Of a stretch of DNA of 47,574 bases, positions 14,292-23,500 are shown piece after piece. Every line of letters starts with the position of its first letter. Within the stretch, counting starts at the first letter, position 1. The notes under the pieces are model-generated. The model was not told where the DNA came from and ran no database searches. It was given only the letters and a program-made list of their open reading frames with translations. Origin of the DNA: JAGWRA01 sp035534615 (lineage in GTDB: Bacteria > Acidobacteriota > Vicinamibacteria > Vicinamibacterales > CAVVIG01). The position numbers and the translations under genes are program-made. The stretch is from the NCBI GenBank assembly GCA_035534615.1, contig DATLRO010000139.1, forward strand, positions 1-47,574. The letters run 5' to 3'.

Positions 14292-17099
14292 CTAGCGGGG
14301 ACGGGACTTCGACCGCACCGGCGCCGCCGTGGCTTCCGTGGTCGTGGTGGGCGTGATGTCCGGCCGGCTCATCCGGAACGCGGGGCTGTTGACGATCCCC
14401 AGGATGAACGAGGACATCCGGTTGTCGTGCGTCGCCGCCGTCCGCAGGATCCCGCGGATCGTCGGCATGTCGTAGTACTCGACCCGCCGCCCAATGGCGT
14501 AAGTCATCAGGTTCCGCGTGAACGTGCGGAGGAACACGTCCGAGTGCCTGACGAGCGCCGCCTCGAGCGCCGTCGGCCCGTTCACCTTCGTGCCGTCGTA
14601 CAGCTCGCCGTTGGCATCGACCGGCACTTCGTTGTCCTTGATCCGCCACGCGCCGGTCACGTCGAAGTTGTCGAGCGCGAGGCCGAGCGGGTCGATGACC
14701 CGGTGGCACGAGGCGCAGGCCGGGTTCGCGCGGTGCTGTTCCATGCGCTCGCGCGTCGACAGCATCTTGCCGCCCTGCGTCGCCTTCACCGAGTCGTCCA
14801 GCGGCGGCACGTTGGGCGGCGGCGGCGGCGGCGGCGTGCCGAGGATGACTTCCATCACCCACTTGCCGCGCTGCACCGGCGAGGTCCGGTCGGCGACCGA
14901 CGTCAGCGTCAGGATGCTCCCCTGGCCCAGCAGGCCGCGCCGGTACGGCGGCAGCGTCACGCGCTGGAAGCTGCTGCCCACGATGTTCGGGATGCCATAG
15001 TGGTGGGCCAGCCGCTGGTTGACGAAGCTGTAGTCGGCCGTCAGCAGGTCGAGCACGCTCCGGTCTTCCTTCACGATGCTGTCGAAGAACAGCTCCGTCT
15101 CCCGCTTCATCGCCTCCGACAGCGTGTCGTCGTACATCGGATACAGCAGGTAGTCCGGATGGATCTTGTCGAGATCCTGGAGCCGCAGCCACTGGGCCGC
15201 GAACCGGGTCGCCAGCGACATCGACCGCGGGTCGGCCAGCATCCGGCGGACCTGACGGTCCAGCACCACCGGGTTCTGCAACTGGCCCTGGCGGGCCACC
15301 TTCAGCAGCGCGGCGTCCGGCATCGAGTCCCAGAGGAAGAACGACAGGCGCGACGCCAGATCCAGATCGTCGATCCGGTAGCTCTGGCCGGCCCGCAACG
15401 TCGCCGGCTGATCCTCGACCCGGAACAGGAACCGCGGGTTGGCCAGGATGCCCTGCAGCGCCAGACGGATGCCGTTCTCGAATCCGCCCGCCTGCCGGCC
15501 CTGCGCGTAGAGCCCCATCAGCGGCGTGAGGTCGACGGCGGTCGCCTCGCCGCGGTAGGCCGCCGAGGCCAGCCGCGTGACGATCCGGGTGGCGCACGGC
15601 GCCTCTTCGGCCGCCGTCAGCGGCCGGCAGATGAAGATCCGCTCCCGGCTGATCGTGTCCGAGATGCCGGTAACGCGCATCGGACCGACCACGGTGAAGT
15701 CCCGCATGTGCGGGAGATTCGTGACGCCGAACGTGTTGCTGACGTCCGCGAGCGAATTGCCGAGCGGCTCGATGAGGTCGTCCACCGGGCCGTCCATCTG
15801 CTGGACGAACGCCGCCGAGATCCGCTGCGGGCCGGCCTGCACGTGGATCGGCGGGGTCGACACCACCAGGCCGTTCTTGAGGTCCGTCTCGCTCATCTGC
15901 GGATTGAGATCGAGCAGCGCCACCCGCCGGCCGTTGATCGACACGTCGATCTGCTCGTGAATCTTCATCGTCACCATCGGGATGGCGCCGAAGATGTGGC
16001 CGAGCGGCTCGTAATGCATGCTCGCCTTGAAGACGTACTCGCCGTCGGCCGGGAAGATGTGCACCACCGAGAGGCCGCCGCGCGTCCCCATCGGGGCGCC
16101 GTCGACATGGTTCAACTGGGACATCGTGCGGCCGAGCTTGTAGGTGACCGACGTCGCCGACGCGTGGCGGTCGCCGACCGCCAGCCGGCTGATTTCGCTC
16201 GCCGCGCGCAGGTAGCCTTCCATCAGCGCCGGCGAGAAGCCCTGGACGTCGGCCACGTCGTCGAAGCCCGCGCTGATCGTGTCGGGCGGCAGGAATTCCT
16301 CGACGCTCACGTCGAGCCCCAGCAGGTCGCGGACCGCGCGCGAGTACTCGGCGCGGCTCAGGCGCTGGAACGGGCGCCAGCCGGGATTGACCCGCAGCGC
16401 GGCCGCCCGGTCGATCTGCCCCTCCATCGACACCACGAAGGCATGGATGCTGGCCGCATCGGGACGACGGGGCGCGTTCTGCGGCGGCATCATGCCGACC
16501 CGCAGCATGTGGATCATCCGCTCCGCCGTCTCGGCGCCGGCGGAGGCCTTGGCCGCATCGAAGTGCTCGAAGGTGAGCCCGGCCGGCTTCCGCTGGTCGG
16601 TGTGGCACTGGGTGCAGATCTCGTGCACCATCGTGTTCTGCGCCTGCACCGTCATCCGGTCGCCCGTATGCGGGAACGCCACCACCGTATGCTTCACCGG
16701 CGCGGCCGCCTGCTCGACGGCCGGCGCGCCGACGGCGTGCACCTGCAGCAGCTTGATGAAGGCCTCCATCGTGGCCTCGTCCGGCCGCGCCTGCCCGGCG
16801 GGCGGCATCTGGCCGGCCTGCAGTTTGCCGAGCATCTTCGCCGCCAGCACCGCGGCCACCGTCGACGCGTCGAACTTCTCCAGCGACACGCCGCCCGGCG
16901 CCTGCAGATCATCGTGGCAGCCGACGCAGTACTGCTGGACCAGCGCCGTCCCCTCCTTGGGGGTCATGCCGGCCGGCAGCGCTGCCGGTGCGCCCGCGGC
17001 GCCCGCCTGCGGCTGGGCTGGCGAAGCCTGGCGGCTCGCCGCGGCCAGGCCTGCGGTGACCAGCGCGACGGCTGACACCGCAAAGATGAGCTTCCTCAT
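14292..17099 (-). CDS. Tri-heme DUF1587/DUF1592/DUF1588/DUF1585-type exported cytochrome
   Basis: A 935-residue protein with a signal peptide (MRKLIFAVSAVALVTAGLAA). Heme c motifs lie at CVGCH (58-62), CTQCH (162-166) and CASCH (795-799). The order fits the planctomycete-type cytochrome family: an N-terminal PSCyt-like heme domain, a second heme domain, RLSRAEYSRAVRDLLGLDV (DUF1587/1595-like), a central jelly-roll-like region (FPADGEYVFKASM), DLASRLSFFLWDSMPD (DUF1592), GTPPPPPPPNVPPL with CASCHRVIDPLGLALDNFD (DUF1588), and FTRNLMTYAIGRRVEYYD (DUF1585). It is the first gene of the operon with the DUF1552 and ankyrin genes. Probably a periplasmic redox enzyme or electron-transfer scaffold. Confidence 0.92.
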   Translation of the reverse strand: MRKLIFAVSAVALVTAGLAAASRQASPAQPQAGAAGAPAALPAGMTPKEGTALVQQYCVGCHDDLQAPGGVSLEKFDASTVAAVLAAKMLGKLQAGQMPPAGQARPDEATMEAFIKLLQVHAVGAPAVEQAAAPVKHTVVAFPHTGDRMTVQAQNTMVHEICTQCHTDQRKPAGLTFEHFDAAKASAGAETAERMIHMLRVGMMPPQNAPRRPDAASIHAFVVSMEGQIDRAAALRVNPGWRPFQRLSRAEYSRAVRDLLGLDVSVEEFLPPDTISAGFDDVADVQGFSPALMEGYLRAASEISRLAVGDRHASATSVTYKLGRTMSQLNHVDGAPMGTRGGLSVVHIFPADGEYVFKASMHYEPLGHIFGAIPMVTMKIHEQIDVSINGRRVALLDLNPQMSETDLKNGLVVSTPPIHVQAGPQRISAAFVQQMDGPVDDLIEPLGNSLADVSNTFGVTNLPHMRDFTVVGPMRVTGISDTISRERIFICRPLTAAEEAPCATRIVTRLASAAYRGEATAVDLTPLMGLYAQGRQAGGFENGIRLALQGILANPRFLFRVEDQPATLRAGQSYRIDDLDLASRLSFFLWDSMPDAALLKVARQGQLQNPVVLDRQVRRMLADPRSMSLATRFAAQWLRLQDLDKIHPDYLLYPMYDDTLSEAMKRETELFFDSIVKEDRSVLDLLTADYSFVNQRLAHHYGIPNIVGSSFQRVTLPPYRRGLLGQGSILTLTSVADRTSPVQRGKWVMEVILGTPPPPPPPNVPPLDDSVKATQGGKMLSTRERMEQHRANPACASCHRVIDPLGLALDNFDVTGAWRIKDNEVPVDANGELYDGTKVNGPTALEAALVRHSDVFLRTFTRNLMTYAIGRRVEYYDMPTIRGILRTAATHDNRMSSFILGIVNSPAFRMSRPDITPTTTTEATAAPVRSKSRPR

Positions 17100-17399
17100 G
17101 CGCTTCTCCCGTCCCCGAGCACGAAGTCACGTTCGACAGGCACAGCCAAGGCACGAACCGCCTGTCCGCCTCTCGTGACTCAACAATACGAATACAGACG
17201 AGTATAGGCCTAAACTCAGCAGGAAATGCCTTTTGTCGTCATAAATTGTCATCGATTGTCTCCATTCCCCGTCGCGCCGCCGAGCGGCCCCCTCCCGTCG
17301 TAGCGCCGAGCTTCAGCTCGGCCTGCGCTGCAGCGCCGCGCCTGTTTTCAATCTGGATTCCGCGTGGCAAAATCAGGAGGGAAGAAGGAGGAACGCCGG
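17100..17399. promoter_or_regulatory. Divergent promoter region of the cytochrome operon and FmdB-like gene
   Basis: The segment 17175-17260 is clearly more AT-rich than its surroundings and lies upstream of the minus-strand cytochrome operon. On that strand TATACT at 17206-17201 is a fair -10 box about 100 bases before the start codon; the -35 position has no good match. The right half contains a copy of the dispersed GCCGAGCTTCAGCTCGGC repeat (17299-17325). Confidence 0.35.
17299..17325. repeat. Dispersed palindromic repeat, copy 1
   Basis: CGTAGCGCCGAGCTTCAGCTCGGC. The same unit occurs, in reverse orientation, near 29140 and twice in tandem near 30752. The core is a near-perfect palindrome (CCGAGCT..AGCTCGG) with a fixed CGTAGCG flank on one side. 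It is always intergenic in this window. Confidence 0.75.
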
Positions 17400-17648
17400 A
17401 TGCCCCTGTACGATTTCGAGTGCCGGAGCTGTGGAAACGAATTCGAGGCGCTGGTCCGGCCGCAGGACCCGCCCCCGAGTTGCCCGTCATGTCACGGGAC
17501 GGAGCTGGACCGGCTCGTCTCAAGTTTTGCGCTGGACACCGACGAGCGCCGTGCCGCGGCCGCGCTCGACTCACGCAAGCGCCAGATCGCCAAGCGCAAG
17601 GATCCCATCATCGCGCAGCAGGAATACCGGATGCACCACGACGACTGA
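17400..17648 (+). CDS. FmdB-type zinc-ribbon protein
   Basis: An 82-residue protein starting MPLYDFECRSCG, the hallmark of the FmdB/CxxC_CxxC_SSSS putative regulatory family. The zinc ribbon uses C8-C11 (CRSC) and C28-C31 (CPSC), followed by LDRLVSSFAL and a Lys/Arg-rich C-terminal helix. The start is fixed by the family motif and the GGAGGAA ribosome binding site just upstream. Members are small cytoplasmic proteins of unclear role, sometimes linked to one-carbon or amide metabolism. It stands alone here. Confidence 0.88.
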   Translation: MPLYDFECRSCGNEFEALVRPQDPPPSCPSCHGTELDRLVSSFALDTDERRAAAALDSRKRQIAKRKDPIIAQQEYRMHHDD

Positions 17649-17762
17649 GGGGCGGACGAAGAGTTCTCTGCGCTGAGCTCGCGTCAGAGCCCCTATCCGC
17701 CACACGGCCAGCTCAGATGGCAGCGTGGGACGCCATCGATCCCGCCCGGCATGCCGTCATGT

Positions 17763-19355
17763 TCACGGGGTGGCACTGTTGCTGCCGGACTTTCCAGAAC
17801 CGCTGAACGACTTCACCAGCGAGATCAGATCGACGGCGATGCCGATCTTCCAGTCGTCCCGACTCATCTGATCAGCCGTCAGTGTGTCCACGTAGATGTC
17901 AGGGTCCGAAACCGAAACCGTCGACGGCGCCAACGGCATGAAGAGCGGAGGACTATTCTGACTCTTGCCCAGTCCCAAATACATGGCGCCGAAGATATAG
18001 AGTGAATTCGCCAGCGTTTCCGAAGGAAATGGATAGAACCCCTCCAGCTTGATGACCGAGTGGCTGAAGCGCCCTCCGGTCACCGCTTCGTCGTACCCCC
18101 AGGTCACGTCGATCTCCCCCGGAAAGTTCACCTCCTTTCGCTGTGACGGGCTACAGGAAGGCTCCCCGGCGGGACAGTCGAAATGGTGGCTCTTCAGCCG
18201 AAAGCCGGCGAACACGTTGCGGAAGAACCGGCTCCGATTCGGAGGCACGAAGGCAATGTAAGCGTAGTTGCCCTCGGACGGAATCGTGAATTGTCTGGAT
18301 TGCTGGATGGCTTTGATGGCTTGTGGGGTCAGCGTGTAAACACTCGGGGCGGCGCTCGTCGGGTCGAGCGGCGTCTCGGCCCCTGCGCCAGCGATCAACG
18401 TGGGCTCGAACTGGTAGTGGTGCGAAGCACCATCGGTCGTGGCCCCATTCAGGAGTTTTATCTCGATGCCCGCCCGGAACGAAATCCCCTGCACGGACTG
18501 ATTTGAATCGGCTGCCACGATGCCATCAGCCAGTCCCGTCGCAACCTGCTTGACTGTGGCATAGCCCTGCTGCTGGACACCTTTCACATCAAGCCCGAGC
18601 CAGACCGCAGCCCTGGTGTAATCATGCTTTCCGGACTTCATCGTCTGTTTCGTCAGAGGGGCCGTCAGCATCATATCCACCAACGGGAATGAGGCGGACG
18701 GGGAGGACGATGCACCGAACTGCTCGAAGCCGGCAGTGAGTCTCGTATTGACGGTCGACAGCACTGTCCCCGGCGAGCTCGCCTCCTTGAAGGTCACCGC
18801 CAGCTCTCCATTCTGCTGAAGCGAAGCGCTGAACGAAGTTGCCTTGAAGCCCAGATCATTCTGCAGCGCCCGACCTATTGCCTTGCCTTGAGCACGAGCA
18901 ATTCCACCAGACGGCCCCTCGAGTCGCTCGATGGCAGCCGACTCAGCGACGAAGAGCTTCGTGGAAGCCTGCTCGAGGGTCAGGTGTCCGCCCGTTCCGA
19001 GGACCACTTGGCTCTTCCCCCGGAGCTCGAGCGACTTGGCGACCTTCAAGGTGGCGCCATTGATGGTAAGTACGGCGCACCGGTCAAGAGTGAGCGATTG
19101 GACCTCGTCATCAGCGGACAGGACCGGAAATGTCGACTGCGTTGGGCAGTCGCCGGCGCTGCCAGGAATATACACATCGTCCTTCGCCCCCGGCACCACG
19201 CTGGACGACCAGTTGGCTGGCGCTGTCCGGCGCTGGTCTACGGGCGCCGAGCGCCACACGGTTGTCCCGCCTCCAGCCTGTTGCGCCGACGCCACTCCGG
19301 CCACGAGGATCGCCGCCGCCAGTGATACGCCGGCTCGGACTATTCGATTGGTCAT
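17763..19355 (-). CDS. Exported beta-rich, possibly outer-membrane protein
   Basis: A 530-residue protein with a signal peptide (RAGVSLAAAILVAGVASAQQ). Residues about 45-130 read like the first turns of a right-handed beta-helix: PANWSSSVVPGAKDDVYIPG, VLSADDEVQSLTLD, AVLTINGATLKVAKSLELRG, GGHLTLEQA. This GNW...DDV.IP...L.I..GA.L pattern is common at the head of large secreted beta-helix proteins. The remaining 350 residues have alternating polar/hydrophobic strands (HHYQFEPTLIAGAGAE, VFAGFRLKSHHFD, SHSVIKLEGFYPFP, LYIFGAMYLGLG) compatible with a barrel or beta-sandwich. No known family is certain. It lies 364 bases after the Cys-rich gene in the sigma/CHAT unit and may have its own promoter. 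The start at ATG 19355 has AGGGAG upstream. Confidence 0.65.
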   Translation of the reverse strand: MTNRIVRAGVSLAAAILVAGVASAQQAGGGTTVWRSAPVDQRRTAPANWSSSVVPGAKDDVYIPGSAGDCPTQSTFPVLSADDEVQSLTLDRCAVLTINGATLKVAKSLELRGKSQVVLGTGGHLTLEQASTKLFVAESAAIERLEGPSGGIARAQGKAIGRALQNDLGFKATSFSASLQQNGELAVTFKEASSPGTVLSTVNTRLTAGFEQFGASSSPSASFPLVDMMLTAPLTKQTMKSGKHDYTRAAVWLGLDVKGVQQQGYATVKQVATGLADGIVAADSNQSVQGISFRAGIEIKLLNGATTDGASHHYQFEPTLIAGAGAETPLDPTSAAPSVYTLTPQAIKAIQQSRQFTIPSEGNYAYIAFVPPNRSRFFRNVFAGFRLKSHHFDCPAGEPSCSPSQRKEVNFPGEIDVTWGYDEAVTGGRFSHSVIKLEGFYPFPSETLANSLYIFGAMYLGLGKSQNSPPLFMPLAPSTVSVSDPDIYVDTLTADQMSRDDWKIGIAVDLISLVKSFSGSGKSGSNSATP

Positions 19356-19718
19356 GAGCGCACTCCCTGTGGCGACTGCGGCCGCTGATGCCGCTGCCCG
19401 TTGAACAAGTGAGCAGTCGACACCCGCGGCCCGGCCGCCTGAATCAGCCGACCTCGGCGCGCAGGGCGCCGCAACAGCGGCCAATCCGTCAATTGCCTTC
19501 GTAGACGGACGAATGAGCCCGGTTCTCGCGTGATTTCCCGGACTGCGCGAAAGTTGTGAGCGTTGTGAGAAAGGGAGCGGAAGCTGCAGGTCGGGTCGCG
19601 CACCGCAGCACCACGGCGCACCTGTCGGGATCGCCCGCAAGGCGGATCGTGTCCACTGAAGGATCGCGAATGAGGTTCGCGCCGAACGGACCGCAGAAGA
19701 AGGGGCGCCGGAGCGTCG
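19356..19718. promoter_or_regulatory. Intergenic region between Cys-rich gene and the exported beta-protein gene
   Basis: It contains no credible gene. On the plus strand GTTGTGAG occurs at 19553-19560 and 19562-19569, a direct repeat with a 9-bp period that could be a regulator half-site pair. On the minus strand TTGACG at 19492-19487 is a possible -35 box but has no convincing -10. The length suggests a separate promoter for the downstream gene. Confidence 0.3.
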
Positions 19719-20597
19719 CTACGTGCGCACGAGCGTCATGACGCAATGGAGCGGATCGCTCGGCGTCCGTGGAGTGATGGCGGCGCCCATCCACAGATCT
19801 TTCCGGGTCACCGGATCAACGAGGTTGTGGAAGAACCGGAAGTGATCCACGCGGCTCAGGCCGCCACAGGTCACCGGCGTCATGTACGAGCTCGATTCAC
19901 TGGTCACGGTCGCCGTCCTGCCCGGGAGGAGATGCACCGCCCGATGGATGTCAAGAATGATGCCGGAGGAGTCCCCCTCGTTCATCGAATACACGACCTC
20001 GTTGGCAAACCAGTGTGGTTGTGCTTTCCCCGGGTCGGGCACCGCGCCGTTCTTGTTCCCGTAATAGAACAGGAATTTCACTGCCGGCTCCACGCACGCG
20101 ATCGTTCCGTTGTTCAGGGTCAACGAGCCGACCGCGTTGGCGCAGTTGGTCACGCCGCCTGACTTCAGCCCGCAGGCGTCGAGCAGATCGGGAAGCAGGT
20201 CGATGCAGTTCCACGAAGCGGGGGGCTGGCCCTGCGTTCCGGCATTGCCAGCCCCGCCGAAACACACCGTCACATCATCAGCGTTCTGGCTTGTGCCGGC
20301 GGACATCTGGCAGCCTTCGAGGCGCCAGGCCACGCAGGTTCGCTCGCCGGACGAAGCGGGCGTTTGCGATCGAGCCGAGACGGGCGGAACGATGAACATG
20401 TAGTCCCATGGCGGTGTGCTTCTGATGTCAACCAGATCATCCCGCCGCACGATCAGCAGGGGCCGATGGCACGGATCTCCGGCCGACGCGAAATGGACCT
20501 TCATCTTGCCGATATTCTGGCCGGGTTCAGAGTCGCCCGACCATTCCAGCGCGCAGAGCCCGGACACCCGGATCGTCAAGGACACATCACCCATCAC
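19719..20597 (-). CDS. Cysteine-rich protein of unknown family coupled to the CHAT protease
   Basis: A protein of about 292 residues (GTG 20597 or ATG 20594) without signal peptide or membrane span. It has 11 cysteines scattered along its length (SGLCALEW, GDPCHRP, GERTCVAW, NCIDLLPDLLDACG, TNCANAV, TPVTCGGLSRVDHF, DPLHCVMT). Segments such as IGKMKVHFASAG, RPLLIVRRDDLVD and EVVYSMNEGDSSGIILDIHRAVHLLPG look beta-rich. The stop of the CHAT gene and this start overlap in GTGATG, so translation is coupled. I do not recognise the family. The coupling makes it the best candidate for a substrate, effector or regulator of the CHAT protease (inference). The lack of a signal suggests a cytoplasmic location despite the cysteines. 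Confidence 0.75.
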   Translation of the reverse strand: MMGDVSLTIRVSGLCALEWSGDSEPGQNIGKMKVHFASAGDPCHRPLLIVRRDDLVDIRSTPPWDYMFIVPPVSARSQTPASSGERTCVAWRLEGCQMSAGTSQNADDVTVCFGGAGNAGTQGQPPASWNCIDLLPDLLDACGLKSGGVTNCANAVGSLTLNNGTIACVEPAVKFLFYYGNKNGAVPDPGKAQPHWFANEVVYSMNEGDSSGIILDIHRAVHLLPGRTATVTSESSSYMTPVTCGGLSRVDHFRFFHNLVDPVTRKDLWMGAAITPRTPSDPLHCVMTLVRT

Positions 20598-23500
20598 TCA
20601 CCTCTCGCAAAGGTCTTGCGGCTGGACGTCGGAGAGCTGACAGCAAGGGCGGGATGAGCAGCCCTCTGCGGCACACCGCCTCCGAAGACCACGGCGCCCG
20701 CCCAGGCGGCGGGACGGCGGTCGGCGGCGCGGCCGCTGTGGAGCATGGCCAGCTGCGCCTGCCGCAGCGCGACGACCGGATCGCCGACCGCACGGAGCAC
20801 CGGATAGAACGCCGCGAACAGGTCGCGGGACGCCGCATCATCGACGTCCCACAGGCTCGCCACGACGGTCGGCACGCCGGCGCTCAGCCACGATCCGGCA
20901 AGACCCAACACCCGTTGCCCCTGATACGTCGCGCCGTCAGCGCTCCGGCAGGCCGCCAGCACCACCAGCCGGGTGGCCGGAAACCGCATCCGCTCGACGT
21001 CCCTTCCGAGCACGACGCCATCGTCCGCGTTCGAGCCGGGGTCGGGTGCGAACAGAAGCCGGGAGAACGCCGGATGCAGCGGATTGACGATCGCGTGGCC
21101 GGCGAAATGCACAACCTGGTACCGTCCCGCCTCGCGCAGGAACGCCGACTTCGTGGCCGCCGCGCCCACCAGCCGATCGGCGTTCGGAAAGACCCGGCGG
21201 ATGGCCGCCACCTCGTCTGCCGCTCCTGGCAAGGCCGGCAGATCCGGAAACACCGCTCGATCGAACGCGGGATTCCCAACGGCGAGCACCTTGAACGGCG
21301 GCGCCAGCGGGGCGCCGCGATGGTCATCGATGGTGCGGACGAGCGCGGCAGCGCTGGGCACGAACTGAATCGCCCGTTGCTGGACCAGAAATCGGCCGGT
21401 CCCGGGATCGACGAGCGCGGCGAACGGCAGGTGTCCAAGCGGGCCGGCCGGCACGATGATGAGCCGGTCGGCATCCCGGAGTTGGTCAGCGGCGGGCCGA
21501 ATCAGGTCGTCGTACAGTGAGGTCGTCGCGGCCCGCGACGAATCGCCGCCCTTTCGCGCCCTGATGGCCCGCACGACCCGGGTGACGAGCTGCGCGAGCC
21601 GGCTCTGGCCAACGGGCTCTTCGAACATCCGCCGGCCGTTCCGTGTGATGACCCAGCCAAGCAGACGGTCGTTCAGCGTCGCGTAGTACAACACGGCGGC
21701 GTCTGCCGGAAGGTCGCGCGTCAAGGCGTCGATCTGCTGCCGCGCCCACGCCAGGGAGCGTCCGGAGCCCGGCCGCGCGCGTCCCAGTTCGGCGACCGAC
21801 AACGCCTCATCGCCCCGGCCGGCGGCCGACTCGAGCGCGATCAGATCGCCGAAGAGGCCCCACGACCCGTTCAGATACGACGCCCGCATGTCGACATCGT
21901 GCAGATGCGCGGGGTCGCCTTCGAAGACACGGATTCCGTCGAGCAGCGCCTGTTCCGCGGCATGGCGGTCGTGCATCCCGGCGAAGGCGCGCCCTTCCGC
22001 CAGATACAGCGCGCTGATGCGGTACCCTTCGCCGACCGCGCGGGCCAGGACGATGCCGCGTGAGAGATCCCGAATCGCCGCCGACGGATCGCCGGTCGAT
22101 GCGAGAGCCGCGCGCTCGATCAGCAGGTCGACCTGCAGCGGTGCCGCCATGGTCCTGTCGTCCACCCGCTTCAGCGCCTGTGCCGCCTTCCCGAGATCGT
22201 CGGCCGCCTGCGATGGTCGTCCGAGCCGGCGCTCAATCTGCGCGCGGTGAAGGAAGGCCTGCATCTGCACGGTTGGAGGGCCCCATTTCCGGACCTCGGC
22301 GACCAGCGCGTTCTGAAAGTGCAACGCCGCCTCCGGCAACGAGTCGCGCAGACAGGCCTGTGACGCCGACTCGTACAGGACGTAGCGCAGCCGGGCGTCG
22401 TGCGAGGCGGCCAGCTGCGCCAGGGCCTTCCGGCGCTGCGTCCACGCCTGCTCCGGCTCCCCGACCAGGTCGTAGGTCTCCGCGAACAGGATCCGGAGCA
22501 TCGCCCCGTGGTCGACTTCACCCGTGCGCGAGAACTCCGCAGCGGCGTGCCTGTAGCTGACGAGCGATCCACCGAGGTCGCCGTCGAGGGCATGGATCAA
22601 CCCAGCGAGCCAGTCGACGCGCCCCTCGAGGTTCAGGTAGCCGGCCGCCCGGGCGCGGCGCCCCAGCGGCACGAGCTCGGCCAGCGCCCGGGGATGGTCG
22701 CCTTCGTGGTAGACACCCACCGCCAGCCAGTATCGAGCCCATTCGACGAAGGGACTCCCCGTCGACGCAAAGCCTGCCTCGGCTGCGGCAAAGCGACGCT
22801 CTGAGGCCACGAGCTGATCGTTCGCGTACAGCTCCTGCCCTTCCTGAAACGCCTTGTGGGCGCGTGCCAGTTCCAGGCATCGCGCGGGAACGCGGCCGGC
22901 ACGCTCGACCGCCCGCACCGCGTCCAGCGGCAGCCGGTCGTGATGAACGTCAGCGACCGCAACCGCCAGACGTTCGGCGCGGACCAGCGCCTGCGCAGCG
23001 CGCCGGCGATGTCCGGCCAGCACGCGATTCGCCCACGCCGGCAGCAGATCGTTCTCGACGAGCTCGCGCGTCTGCTGGCCGAGGCGGCGGACAATCGCCT
23101 CCACGCGTCCGCGATCGCCGGCGTCGAGCGCCGCCAGCAGCGTCCGCCGTTCCGTCCGCCAGGCGCCGACCTGCCCGCCGGCATCCAGCGTCTTCAACCG
23201 CCGCCTCGCCTCGTCTGCCCACTTCGACCTGGCGTCGTGCTTCAGGTAGTCCCGCCAGGCGTGCTTCGCTTCGTCCGTGAGGGAGAGATCCTCGAGCGCC
23301 AGCGCGCGGTTGAACCAGGCTTCAATCAGCGACGGATCCGCCTTGATGGCGCGCTCGGCCGCCGCGAGCGCCTTCGGGTAGTCCTCGGCGCGCCCGAGCC
23401 GCCGCGCGCGTACCAGATAGGCGGCCGCGAGATCGCTTTGAAGATCGCCGTTTCCGGGCTGCCGGCCGACGGCATCTTCGAGCGCGTCCACCGCCTTGTC

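Noticed and set aside
14274..17075. A 933-residue open frame on the plus strand, and similar long antisense frames at 7595-9256, 10869-12902 and 24132-24932
   Set aside because: They are His/Arg/Asp/Val-rich shadows opposite well-supported genes (DUF1592 protein, BNR propeller, ankyrin protein, sigma factor), with no domain, signal or ribosome binding site. High GC makes antisense stops rare.
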